From assembly GCA_913057765.1 (NCBI GenBank), contig CAJXPH010000028.1, positions 1 to 17,678 of the forward strand: a DNA stretch of 17,678 nucleotides. The letters run 5' to 3'. The notes beneath the pieces were generated by a model that saw nothing but the letters and a program-made list of their open reading frames with translations, had not been told where the DNA came from and did not search any database. Source of the DNA: an uncultured Campylobacteraceae bacterium. GTDB taxonomy: Bacteria > Campylobacterota > Campylobacteria > Campylobacterales > Arcobacteraceae. Shown piece by piece: positions 6,053 to 13,409 of this stretch (the first letter of the stretch is position 1; each line of letters begins with the position of its first letter). Position numbers and translations under genes: made by a program.

Positions 6053-7291
6053 CTATTTACCTTTAAATAAAATAGTTAAGTATCTAGATGACCAAATTAT
6101 AAGCCCTGCCATAATTAAAAAAGAAGAGAGATTTATAAAGAAAATATAATCTAGATTCATATTTGGTGTAAAGGATGTAAAAATTCTAAAGAATGCAATA
6201 AATTGAACTGTTATAAAAATAGCAATTGCAAATTTATCAGCATGTGGTGTTTGTCCTGAGTGTCCTAAAACAACTCTTGTTCCAAAACCAATTAATACTG
6301 TTATAAAATATCCAACAGCAATAGTATGGACAACTGCTTTTTCAAATACAATACCAGTATCAAAAATCGCGCTTAAAGATTCAAGAATTGAGATAAAAAA
6401 TGCAAAAGGAATCCAGTATAAAGATATAAATAAAATCCACATAATTGCAATTGTTTTAAATACTGGTAGTTTCCATTTAATTAACTCTCTGACAAATAAA
6501 ATAAATAAAGGAACATCTGCAATAAGATTTAATTCAACAGTTCCAAAACTTAGAATAAAAACTTTTAAAATTAATAATACAAATAACACTTCCATAAGAT
6601 TTTTACTTTTATTTATTACATAACCTTGAACTTTCATAGAAGTAAAAAAAGGAATCATTCTTTGAGATATTGTAAAAATTATTCCAAAAATGAATAAATA
6701 AAATCCACTATTTATAGCTATTTGTTTTACTTGATACGCATAAGAGAAGTCTATTAATGAAATAATAAATAAATAGTGAGTTACTAAGCCTGCACTAAAA
6801 AATATAAGAACCCATTTTGTATCATTTTTATCTTGAGTGATACTCTTTTTATGTATTGAATACAATATTCTAAAACTAAGAATTTGTGCAACAAATAACA
6901 AAGGTATAAATATAAAATGAATATTTAAAGAAAAAAGAAATGATAAAAATATTCCAATAGAACATATAAAATAAAATAAAAAGTTTTTCATATAAACTGC
7001 TGGTTCTATCTCTGCTTGCATCAAGAATCTAGGAAATACTACATATAAGAATCCTAAGAAAAATTGAATAAAAACAACAAATACCATTGTATATGCATGA
7101 AAATCTAATACTGCACTATTTAAAGTTAAAACGTTTGAATATGAGCCTAAAAGCAATCCCATAAAGAGAATAAAAAAAATAATACCATTAGCAAAAAAAG
7201 GTTGATGTGGTTGAGATGAAAATTTCTTGTACCAACTTTGAAAAGCTGTTTCTTTTATTTTTGCCGTGTCTTGTGGTTCTGTTGCGAACAT
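6053..7291 (-). CDS. nnrS: NnrS family haem- and copper-containing membrane protein
   Basis: An inner-membrane protein of 412 residues and about twelve hydrophobic helices. Family members help cells withstand nitric oxide and nitrosative stress. Supporting segments are LDFHAYTMVFVV (H65) followed by FFLGFLYVVFPRF in the first third, and VVHTIAVGYFITVLIGFGTRVVLGHSG (H322, H344) near the C-terminus. The latter matches the family's His-containing late helix and its R-x-x-L-G-H-x-G turn. The amphipathic N-terminus (1-30) is cytoplasmic. AGGAGA (7301-7296) sits 4 nt before the ATG. The T-run of a terminator hairpin directly abuts this Shine-Dalgarno. It lies beside msrPQ and tpx, consistent with a stress-defence block. 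Confidence 0.88.
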   Translation of the reverse strand: MFATEPQDTAKIKETAFQSWYKKFSSQPHQPFFANGIIFFILFMGLLLGSYSNVLTLNSAVLDFHAYTMVFVVFIQFFLGFLYVVFPRFLMQAEIEPAVYMKNFLFYFICSIGIFLSFLFSLNIHFIFIPLLFVAQILSFRILYSIHKKSITQDKNDTKWVLIFFSAGLVTHYLFIISLIDFSYAYQVKQIAINSGFYLFIFGIIFTISQRMIPFFTSMKVQGYVINKSKNLMEVLFVLLILKVFILSFGTVELNLIADVPLFILFVRELIKWKLPVFKTIAIMWILFISLYWIPFAFFISILESLSAIFDTGIVFEKAVVHTIAVGYFITVLIGFGTRVVLGHSGQTPHADKFAIAIFITVQFIAFFRIFTSFTPNMNLDYIFFINLSSFLIMAGLIIWSSRYLTILFKGK

Positions 7292-7301
7292 ATAATCTCC
7301 T

Positions 7302-7331
7302 AAAAAAAAAGGCTATCTAAAAGATAGCCTT
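7302..7331 (-). terminator. Terminator between tpx and nnrS, inside the apparent nnrS leader
   Basis: The stem GGCTATC (7311-7317)/GATAGCC (7323-7329), extended by flanking A-T pairs, is followed on the minus strand by nine Ts (7310-7302) and then at once by the nnrS Shine-Dalgarno. It should end tpx transcripts. It also lies downstream of the likely nnrS promoter. Confidence 0.8.
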
Positions 7332-7347
7332 CTCTAAATATATTGAA

Positions 7348-7356
7348 ATTATATCA
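7348..7356 (-). promoter_or_regulatory. Extended -10 promoter, probably for nnrS
   Basis: Reads TGATATAAT on the minus strand (hexamer TATAAT at 7348-7353), a good extended -10. It lies after the tpx stop and upstream of the terminator hairpin. The predicted start near 7341 gives a leader of about 50 nt that includes the hairpin. Confidence 0.5.
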
Positions 7357-7379
7357 AAATGTACTAATTAAAAACTTGA

Positions 7380-7916
7380 TTATTGACAAGTTCCACAACA
7401 AGAAGTTGAAGTAGCATCTTTAGCTGCAGCTAATGCACCTTCATAATTTGGTTCTTCTGTTATTTCTGGACAAATTTCTTTATAAGTTATAACACCTGAT
7501 GCATTAACTACAAATACTGCTCTACAAGTAACACCGGCTAATGGTCCATCTGCAATTAAAACTCCATAGAATTTTGCAAATGCTTTATTTCTGAAATCAG
7601 AGGCAACTGTTAAGTTCTCAATACCTTCAGTTGTACAAAATCTCCCCATTGCAAATGGTAAATCCATTGAAACAACAGTAACTTCTGCATTTTCAATTTT
7701 TGCAGCTTCTTCATTAAATTTTCTAGTCTCAGCAGCACATACAGGAGTGTCTAAAGATGGTACTACTACAATAATTTGAGCTTTACCTTTTTGACCACCT
7801 ACTTCTACTTCTGATAAATCTTTTGCTACAACTTTAACTACTGGTGCAACTGCACCAACACTTAATTCTGCTCCACTTAAATTTACTACATTACCTTTTA
7901 ATTTTGTTGTTGCCAT
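7380..7916 (-). CDS. tpx: Thiol peroxidase Tpx (atypical 2-Cys peroxiredoxin) with Cys-rich tail
   Basis: Reduces hydrogen peroxide and lipid hydroperoxides using thioredoxin. The peroxidatic Cys is C60 in PSLDTPVC and the resolving Cys is C94 in MGRFC; the 34-residue spacing equals that of E. coli Tpx (C61/C95). IADGPLAG and EITEEPNYEGAL are family signatures. The 178 residues exceed the usual 165-170 because of a C-terminal tail ending SCCGTCQ (Cys 173, 174, 177), absent from the neighbouring paralogue. The tail looks like a metal or redox site, which is unproven. The gene has its own TATAAT promoter and an AAGGA site. It is the downstream copy of a tandem pair. Confidence 0.93.
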   Translation of the reverse strand: MATTKLKGNVVNLSGAELSVGAVAPVVKVVAKDLSEVEVGGQKGKAQIIVVVPSLDTPVCAAETRKFNEEAAKIENAEVTVVSMDLPFAMGRFCTTEGIENLTVASDFRNKAFAKFYGVLIADGPLAGVTCRAVFVVNASGVITYKEICPEITEEPNYEGALAAAKDATSTSCCGTCQ

Positions 7917-7945
7917 TATTATCCTTCATTTTTTAAAATTAACTG

Positions 7946-7951
7946 ATTATA
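7946..7951 (-). promoter_or_regulatory. -10 box of the downstream tpx copy
   Basis: TATAAT on the minus strand, with predicted start near 7939. Together with the terminator of the upstream copy it shows that the two tpx genes are separately transcribed. Confidence 0.5.
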
Positions 7952-7977
7952 ATAACATTTGTCTTAAATTTTAAAAT

Positions 7978-8013
7978 AAAAAAAGGGAGCAACTAAAAAA
8001 GTTGCTCCCTTTT
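7978..8013 (-). terminator. Intrinsic terminator after the upstream tpx copy
   Basis: A perfect 14-bp stem AAAAGGGAGCAACT (7981-7994)/AGTTGCTCCCTTTT (8000-8013) has a 5-nt loop and runs of T on either strand. It lies between the two tpx genes. Confidence 0.88.
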
Positions 8014-8039
8014 GTAAAAAAGTAATCTAATTTTACTAA

Positions 8040-8528
8040 TTAGTTAATAGCAGACAAAGCACCTTCATAATTAGGTTCTTCAGTGATTTCAGGACAAATT
8101 TCTTTATAAGTAACTACACCATTTGCATCAGTTACAAAAATTGCTCTACAAGTAACACCAGCTAATGGTCCATCTGCAATTAAAACTCCATATGCTTTTG
8201 CAAAATCTTTATTTCTAAAGTCAGAACCAACTGTTAAGTTTTCAATACCTTCAGTTGTACAAAATCTTCCCATTGCAAATGGTAAGTCCATAGAAACAAC
8301 TACAACTTCAGCATCTGACTTTGCAGCTTCTTCATTGAATTTTCTAGTTTCAGCAGCACAAACAGGAGTATCTAATGATGGAACTACTACGATAACTTGA
8401 GCTTTTCCACCAACTTGAACTTCTGATAAATCTTTAGCTACTACGTTTACTACTGGAGCTTTATCACCTACGTTTACTTCTGTTCCACTTAAATTAACTA
8501 AATTACCTTTTAAATTTGTTGTTGCCAT
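8040..8528 (-). CDS. tpx: Thiol peroxidase Tpx (atypical 2-Cys peroxiredoxin)
   Basis: Paralogue of the downstream gene, with the same peroxidase activity expected. C57 (PSLDTPVC) is peroxidatic and C90 (MGRFC) is resolving. The 162 residues have no extension and stop at EGALSAIN. The two proteins are largely identical along their length. This one lacks the three-residue QKG insertion after VGG, and one of the residues before AEV in the ENAEV stretch. GGGAAGAG precedes the ATG and a TATAAT lies upstream, and a strong terminator follows. Which copy is ancestral cannot be told from here. Confidence 0.93.
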   Translation of the reverse strand: MATTNLKGNLVNLSGTEVNVGDKAPVVNVVAKDLSEVQVGGKAQVIVVVPSLDTPVCAAETRKFNEEAAKSDAEVVVVSMDLPFAMGRFCTTEGIENLTVGSDFRNKDFAKAYGVLIADGPLAGVTCRAIFVTDANGVVTYKEICPEITEEPNYEGALSAIN

Positions 8529-8556
8529 CTCTTCCCTTTTTTTATAAATTGGCGAA

Positions 8557-8562
8557 ATTATA
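8557..8562 (-). promoter_or_regulatory. -10 box of the upstream tpx copy
   Basis: TATAAT followed by TTCGCCAAT on the minus strand, with predicted start near 8550 and a short leader. The TCGCCAAT discriminator recurs at the helicase promoter. Confidence 0.5.
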
Positions 8563-8626
8563 ATGAAAGCTTATAAAAATAGTCTTAATTATAAAATCTA
8601 ACTTAAATTATATCAAAAAAATTAAT

Positions 8627-8649
8627 TTTATTGACTGAACATCAATAAA
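8627..8649. repeat. 8-bp perfect dyad between tpx and the cyclase gene
   Basis: TTTATTGA (8627-8634) and TCAATAAA (8642-8649) are inverse complements with a 7-nt spacer. The dyad lies upstream of the cyclase promoter and about 65 bp from the tpx -10. It resembles a CRP/FNR-type site, but the spacing is one base too long. It may be an operator for the divergent pair. Confidence 0.4.
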
Positions 8650-8670
8650 CTAAAATAATCTTTTAATATA

Positions 8671-8700
8671 TTGTTTTTTTAAGTAATAATTTCATATAAT
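8671..8700 (+). promoter_or_regulatory. Promoter of the diguanylate cyclase gene
   Basis: TTGTTT (8671-8676) and TATAAT (8695-8700) are separated by 18 bp. The start would be near 8707. The ATG at 8710 would then be almost at the RNA end, which favours the ATG at 8722. Confidence 0.5.
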
Positions 8701-8711
8701 ACTATACTAAT

Positions 8712-8715
8712 GGAG
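8712..8715 (+). promoter_or_regulatory. Shine-Dalgarno that fixes the cyclase start at 8722
   Basis: GGAG lies 6 nt before ATG 8722 and overlaps the in-frame ATG at 8710. The later ATG is therefore the probable initiation codon. Confidence 0.55.
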
Positions 8716-8721
8716 TTTAGT

Positions 8722-10974
8722 ATGAATACACTACTAAAAATAACTTTTTTTATTCTTATCTTTATTACAAATTCCTATACTAATGACTTAAAAAAAGTAA
8801 CACTACAACTTCAATGGTTAGATCAGTTTCAATTTGCAGGATATTATATTGCCAAAGAAAAAGGTTTTTATAAAGATATTGGCCTAGAGGTTAAAATACT
8901 TCCATATAAAAATGATGTTGATATTTTACGCAATGTACTAACTCAAGAAGCAACATTTGCTACAGGAAGAACATCTCTACTCATACACAAAAATAACGGT
9001 TATCCTATTGTTGCCTTAGCTGCAATCTTTCAACAATCTCCTGCCGCACTTTTGGTAACAAATGAAAATATCAAATCTCCATATGATTTAAAAAATAAAA
9101 AAGTCATGATTTCTGCAGATGCTATTACCTCAGCATCATACATGTCTATGCTTTTTAGTGAAGGTGTTATGGGTGAAAGTTTAACAATTCAAAAACATAG
9201 TTATAATATTGATGATTTAATAAGTGGTAAAACAGATGCCATTGCTTCATATATTTCAAATGAACCATATAAATTAGAAAAAAGAGGAATAAAGTATAAA
9301 TATTTCCATCCAAAAGATTATGGTTTCGATTTTTATGGAGATATTTTATATACATCCAAACAAAAATTAAAAGATGATCCCAGAACAGTTGAAGAATTTA
9401 CCGATGCTAGTTTAAAAGGATGGGAATACGCTTTTGAGAATATTAATCAAACAGCAAAATTTATATTTTCTAAATATAACTCACAAAATAAAACATTAGA
9501 TGAACTAATTTATGAAGGTGAAATACTTAAAAAATTAGCTTATGATAAGAATAAAGAAATAGGTCATATTAGTGAAGAAAAGTTTAATGAAATAGCTAAG
9601 ATTTATAGACTTTTAGGCCTTATCCAAAAAGATTATAAACTAAGTGATTTTATACATTGTATTCATTGTACCAGTGGATTAAAACTTACAAAGGAAGAAA
9701 GAACTTGGTTAGAGAATAACAAAACAATAAAACTTGGAACGAATAAAGAATGGAATCCTATTGAATTCTTTGATAAGCAAGGGAAATATAGTGGTATAGC
9801 TTCAGGATATTTAAAACTTATAGAAGAAAAACTTGATGTTAAACTACGAATAACAAATAACGTTTATTGGTATGAGATGATTGAACGAATTAAAAATAAA
9901 GAACTAGATATGTTTTTAGCAATTATAAATACCCCTAAAAGAAATCAATATATGAATTTTACAAAACCATATCTTGAATTTCCTACCGTAATAGTAACAA
10001 AAGATGATATAAGTTATATTAAAAATTTAAATCAATTATCAAATAAAAAAGTAGCTGTTGAAAGAAAATTTTATACCCATGAGTTGATAAAAGGTTATAA
10101 TAAAGAAATAGATCTAATTCCCGTAAATACAACAAAAGAAGCTCTAGAAAAAGTTTATAATGGATCTGTATACGCTTATATTGGGTCGCTTCCAAATGCA
10201 GGATACTTTATTAAGAAACTAAAATATACTAACCTCAAAATAAGTGGAGAAGCACCTTTTAAAACAAAGCTAAGTTTTTCAACAAGAAAAGAATTAACAA
10301 TATTAAATTCAATTTTAGAAAAAACATTAAGATCTATAACTGAAGAAGAGCATGATTCAATATATAACAAATGGATTAATATAAAGTATGAACATAGTAC
10401 TGATTATAGACTCATTTCTATTATTTTAATAATCATCTTTTTAGTACTAGTTGTTTTTTACTATAGACATAAAAGTTTAAAAATCATATCTGAAACTGAC
10501 CAATTAACAAAAATTGCAAATAGAAGAAAATTAGATTCACAATTAATAATCGAAGTAGATAGAAGCTTTAGAAACAATCTTGAACTATCTATTATAATGA
10601 TAGATATTGACCTCTTCAAAAAAGTAAATGATACTTATGGGCATAATATCGGAGATGAAGTTTTAATATTATTATCAAAAATTCTTAATAAACAAACAAG
10701 AAAATATGATTTATCAGGTCGATGGGGAGGAGAAGAGTTTTTAATTATTTGTCCAAATAGTAACTTATCACAAACCTATTCTTTATGTACAAAATTACAA
10801 AGACTAATTTCTAAAATTAAAATTGGGAAACATACAGATATAAATATTACTATAAGTTGTGGCATCGCACAATATACAAAAAATGAAAGTGTAGATGATT
10901 TAATTTACCGAGCTGATAGAGAACTATACAATGCTAAAAACAATGGGAGAGATTGTATCTTCCCAAAAGTTTAA
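8722..10974 (+). CDS. Membrane diguanylate cyclase with two periplasmic binding-protein domains
   Basis: Makes cyclic di-GMP in response to periplasmic ligands (inferred). From the ATG at 8722 it has 750 residues: a signal sequence or N-terminal anchor (1-20); an NMT1/THI5-like binding domain (about 23-246, beginning LQLQWLDQFQFAGYYIAKEKGFY); a linker with HCIHC (Cys 313 and 316); a SBP_bac_3 domain (about 334-554, KLGTNKEWNPIEFF); one membrane helix (564-581); and GGDEF (about 590-750). The active site GGEEF is intact at 669-673, the inhibitory I-site RKYD is at 660-663, and DQLTKIANRRKL opens the domain. No EAL domain is present. It is transcribed away from tpx. Family knowledge ties NMT1-like domains to pyrimidine or sulfonate-type ligands, but the ligand here is unknown. 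Confidence 0.9.
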   Translation: MNTLLKITFFILIFITNSYTNDLKKVTLQLQWLDQFQFAGYYIAKEKGFYKDIGLEVKILPYKNDVDILRNVLTQEATFATGRTSLLIHKNNGYPIVALAAIFQQSPAALLVTNENIKSPYDLKNKKVMISADAITSASYMSMLFSEGVMGESLTIQKHSYNIDDLISGKTDAIASYISNEPYKLEKRGIKYKYFHPKDYGFDFYGDILYTSKQKLKDDPRTVEEFTDASLKGWEYAFENINQTAKFIFSKYNSQNKTLDELIYEGEILKKLAYDKNKEIGHISEEKFNEIAKIYRLLGLIQKDYKLSDFIHCIHCTSGLKLTKEERTWLENNKTIKLGTNKEWNPIEFFDKQGKYSGIASGYLKLIEEKLDVKLRITNNVYWYEMIERIKNKELDMFLAIINTPKRNQYMNFTKPYLEFPTVIVTKDDISYIKNLNQLSNKKVAVERKFYTHELIKGYNKEIDLIPVNTTKEALEKVYNGSVYAYIGSLPNAGYFIKKLKYTNLKISGEAPFKTKLSFSTRKELTILNSILEKTLRSITEEEHDSIYNKWINIKYEHSTDYRLISIILIIIFLVLVVFYYRHKSLKIISETDQLTKIANRRKLDSQLIIEVDRSFRNNLELSIIMIDIDLFKKVNDTYGHNIGDEVLILLSKILNKQTRKYDLSGRWGGEEFLIICPNSNLSQTYSLCTKLQRLISKIKIGKHTDINITISCGIAQYTKNESVDDLIYRADRELYNAKNNGRDCIFPKV

Positions 10975-10982
10975 ATTCTTTT

Positions 10983-11816
10983 TTATTTTATTTTTATTTT
11001 ATTTTCTTCTAAAACTATTTTTTCATTATCAATTAAATTTGTAAGAGAAGCTTTAAACGCTTTTTTGCTCATTGCAAATACATCTTTAATATCTTCTGCA
11101 TCACTTTTATATGTAAAGCCTAATTCTCCACCATTTTGCTCTAAAATTTCTAAAACTCTTGTAGGATTATCCTCACTTTTTTTAGCTCCAAATTTTTGTA
11201 AAGAGATATCTATTTTTCCATCTTCTCTAATAAGTTTAATATATGCTCTTTTTTTATCACCTATATTAATATTTTCAAAAATCTCGCTGTGATAAATCAA
11301 ACCTTCAAACTCATTATTTACAATAGTTTTAAATCCAAGTGGTGTTTTTGAATATAGAAGAATTTCTACTTCATCACCAATATTAAGACTGTCAGGTTCT
11401 TTACTTAAAACAAATTTTTCACTACCTATTAATCTACCTGTTTTATCATCTTCAACTACTTGAACTACTTTTCTATCACCAATATCATAAATAGTCTTTT
11501 GTTTATTCTTAGGTACTAATAAATCTTTTGGTAACCCAATATCTAAAAATGCTCCAAACTGAGCAAAATCAATTACTTCTAATGCTGCAAAATCATTTTT
11601 CATTGCATATGGAGTAAGTGTAGTTGCAACTAATCTATCTTCACTATCTGTGTAAATAAATACATCCAACATAGTATCGATTTCCATCTCTTTTGTAACA
11701 TAACAATTTGGAAGCAATACTTCTTCTTCATCTTCACATATAAGATAAATTCCTGGTTCACTAACTCTGTTAACTTTTAAAGAGTTTATAACCCCTAATT
11801 CAATATATTCGTTCAT
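10983..11816 (-). CDS. CvfB-like S1-domain RNA-binding protein
   Basis: A cytoplasmic 277-residue protein resembling YitL/CvfB: several S1-type OB folds in a row, then a C-terminal winged-helix-like region. Visible S1-like segments are GVINSLKVNRVSEPGIYL (8-25), VIDFAQFGAFLDIGLPKDLLVP (about 81-102) and GLIYHSEIF...GDKKRAYIKLIREDGKIDISLQ (about 173-208). The last is the most typical S1 fold. Family members bind RNA and affect gene expression after transcription. Its ATG overlaps the znuB stop by 4 bp (ATGA, 11813-11816), so it is translated with the metal transporter. It ends 8 bp from the convergent cyclase gene with no hairpin between them. Confidence 0.85.
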   Translation of the reverse strand: MNEYIELGVINSLKVNRVSEPGIYLICEDEEEVLLPNCYVTKEMEIDTMLDVFIYTDSEDRLVATTLTPYAMKNDFAALEVIDFAQFGAFLDIGLPKDLLVPKNKQKTIYDIGDRKVVQVVEDDKTGRLIGSEKFVLSKEPDSLNIGDEVEILLYSKTPLGFKTIVNNEFEGLIYHSEIFENINIGDKKRAYIKLIREDGKIDISLQKFGAKKSEDNPTRVLEILEQNGGELGFTYKSDAEDIKDVFAMSKKAFKASLTNLIDNEKIVLEENKIKIK

Positions 11817-12610
11817 TTTTTTCCTAACATTTTGGCAAGTAATAGTGTAAAGACACCGACAATAATAATACTAGCCCCAGAACTAATATCATAAAAATAT
11901 GAAATTATTAAACCAAATATTGTAAAAAAAGTTGCAATAATTGAACTTATAATCATCATAGAAGATAAACATTTAGCATACATTTCAGCTAAATACGTTG
12001 GAATTGTTAATAATGCAATAACAAGAATAAGTCCAACAACTTTTATTGCAGCAACAACACTTAATGCTGACAATATCAATATCAAAGTATAAAAGAATTT
12101 TACTGAGATTCCACGTAAAGAAGCAAATTCACTATCATAAGAGACTGCTAGTATTTGTTTATAAAAGACTACTACCAGACCAACAATAAGGAAGTCTAAT
12201 ATTGTTAGATAAATAATATCATTACTTGAAACAGCAATTATAGAACCAAATAAATAACTCATTAAATCTACATTATAACCTGGTGTTAAATCCACAAAGA
12301 TAATACCAATAGCCATACCAAATGCCCACATAATACCAATAAGAGAATCTATTCTTTTTCTATTATTTAATGTTAACATTGCTATTAATACAGCAGTTGC
12401 AACTGCAAAAACAGTTGCTCCAAAAAGTACAGGAAGTCCTAAATATATGGCAAGTCCTATTCCACCATATGAACTATGTGCAATACCGCCAGCTAGAAAA
12501 GTAATTCTATTTACAACAACTAGAGAACCTATAATCCCAGCTGCAATAGATACAAGTATTCCCGCAATTATTGCATTTTGAATAAAATCATATTGTAAGG
12601 CTTCTAACAT
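11813..12610 (-). CDS. znuB: ZnuB-type metal ABC transporter permease
   Basis: An integral membrane subunit of 265 residues with eight or nine helices, ABC-3 family (zinc, manganese or iron import). Typical stretches are GGIAHSSYGGIGLAIYLGLP (36-55), FVDLTPGYNVDLMSYLFGSI (105-124), and AAIKVVGLILVIALLTIPTYLAEM (about 187-210) with the conserved LLTIP segment. It starts 6 bp after the znuC stop. The substrate-binding protein (ZnuA) is not in the window and must be encoded elsewhere. Zinc is the likeliest metal given the Cys/His tail on the ATPase, but this is an inference. Confidence 0.9.
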   Translation of the reverse strand: MLEALQYDFIQNAIIAGILVSIAAGIIGSLVVVNRITFLAGGIAHSSYGGIGLAIYLGLPVLFGATVFAVATAVLIAMLTLNNRKRIDSLIGIMWAFGMAIGIIFVDLTPGYNVDLMSYLFGSIIAVSSNDIIYLTILDFLIVGLVVVFYKQILAVSYDSEFASLRGISVKFFYTLILILSALSVVAAIKVVGLILVIALLTIPTYLAEMYAKCLSSMMIISSIIATFFTIFGLIISYFYDISSGASIIIVGVFTLLLAKMLGKK

Positions 12611-12616
12611 TTTCCA

Positions 12617-13363
12617 CTACTCATGTGTATGATTACAACATACTTGTTTTTTACCAAGAGCTGATAATAGCTCAACCTCACACATATGTTCATCTTCATT
12701 ATCAATCTTTTCATCAATATTTTTTAGATGATGATAAACTAAGTTTTTATTTATATGTGCAACATTCTTTGCATAATTTAATAACACTGAAATATCATGA
12801 CTTACAACAACTATTGCAATTGATTTATTAAGTTCTAGTAAAAGTTCATATATATCTTTTTGTCCTTTTACATCAATACTTGCTGTTGGTTCATCAAGTA
12901 ACATAGCTTTTGGGTTTGCACATAGAGCACGTGCAATAAATACCCGTTGCCTTTGACCTCCGCTTAAATCACCAATTTTACTATTAGCGTGACTTTTCAT
13001 ACTTACTTTTTCTAAAGAGACAAGAGCACAAGATATATCTTCTTTGCTATATCCAAATAGTTGTTTCTTATTTCCAATATGTCCCATAAGAACAATTTCT
13101 AATGCTGTTATTGGAAAATCAATATTTAAGTTAGTATTTTGAGGAACATAGCCAATAGAATCATTTTTAAGATGTTTTATGATCTTTCCATCTTTAGTTT
13201 TTAAAAGTCCAAGAATAAGTTTTAATAAAGTAGATTTCCCTCCACCATTGGGACCTATAATTGCTAAAAAATCATTATTTAATATATCTAAGTTAATATC
13301 TTCTAAGACATTTTGTTTGTCATACTGAAAAGATAAATTTTTAAGCTCTAAAATTTTGTTCAT
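12617..13363 (-). CDS. znuC: ZnuC-type metal ABC transporter ATP-binding protein
   Basis: The ATPase that powers the ZnuB permease; 248 residues. Walker A GPNGGGKST (37-45), signature LSGGQRQR (133-140), Walker B LLDEPT (155-160) and the H-loop SHD (188-190) are all intact. The C-terminus ends CCNHTHE (242-248), a cluster of soft-metal ligands that may sense or bind zinc. It has its own promoter 46 bp downstream of the elyC-like gene. GAGG (13380-13377) is about 13 nt from the ATG, rather far, so initiation may be weak. Confidence 0.92.
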   Translation of the reverse strand: MNKILELKNLSFQYDKQNVLEDINLDILNNDFLAIIGPNGGGKSTLLKLILGLLKTKDGKIIKHLKNDSIGYVPQNTNLNIDFPITALEIVLMGHIGNKKQLFGYSKEDISCALVSLEKVSMKSHANSKIGDLSGGQRQRVFIARALCANPKAMLLDEPTASIDVKGQKDIYELLLELNKSIAIVVVSHDISVLLNYAKNVAHINKNLVYHHLKNIDEKIDNEDEHMCEVELLSALGKKQVCCNHTHE

Positions 13364-13370
13364 TTAATAA

Positions 13371-13396
13371 TTCGCACCTCATAAAATGCGATTATA
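13371..13396 (-). promoter_or_regulatory. znuC promoter with overlapping dyad
   Basis: On the minus strand TATAAT (13396-13391) runs into TCGCA, and TGCGA follows 10 nt later. TAATCGCA and TGCGAATTA are inverse repeats apart from one extra base. The dyad covers the -10 and start point, where a metal-responsive repressor (Zur or Fur) would act. No known box is matched exactly. Confidence 0.4.
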
Positions 13397-13409
13397 CTAT
13401 AATGAATTA

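Noticed and set aside
10974..10983. Terminator between the cyclase and cvfB-like genes
   Set aside because: The region is T-rich on the plus strand but has no hairpin.
12625..12831. Plus-strand ORF of 68 codons rich in Tyr and His
   Set aside because: It is antisense to the conserved end of znuC and has no supporting signals.
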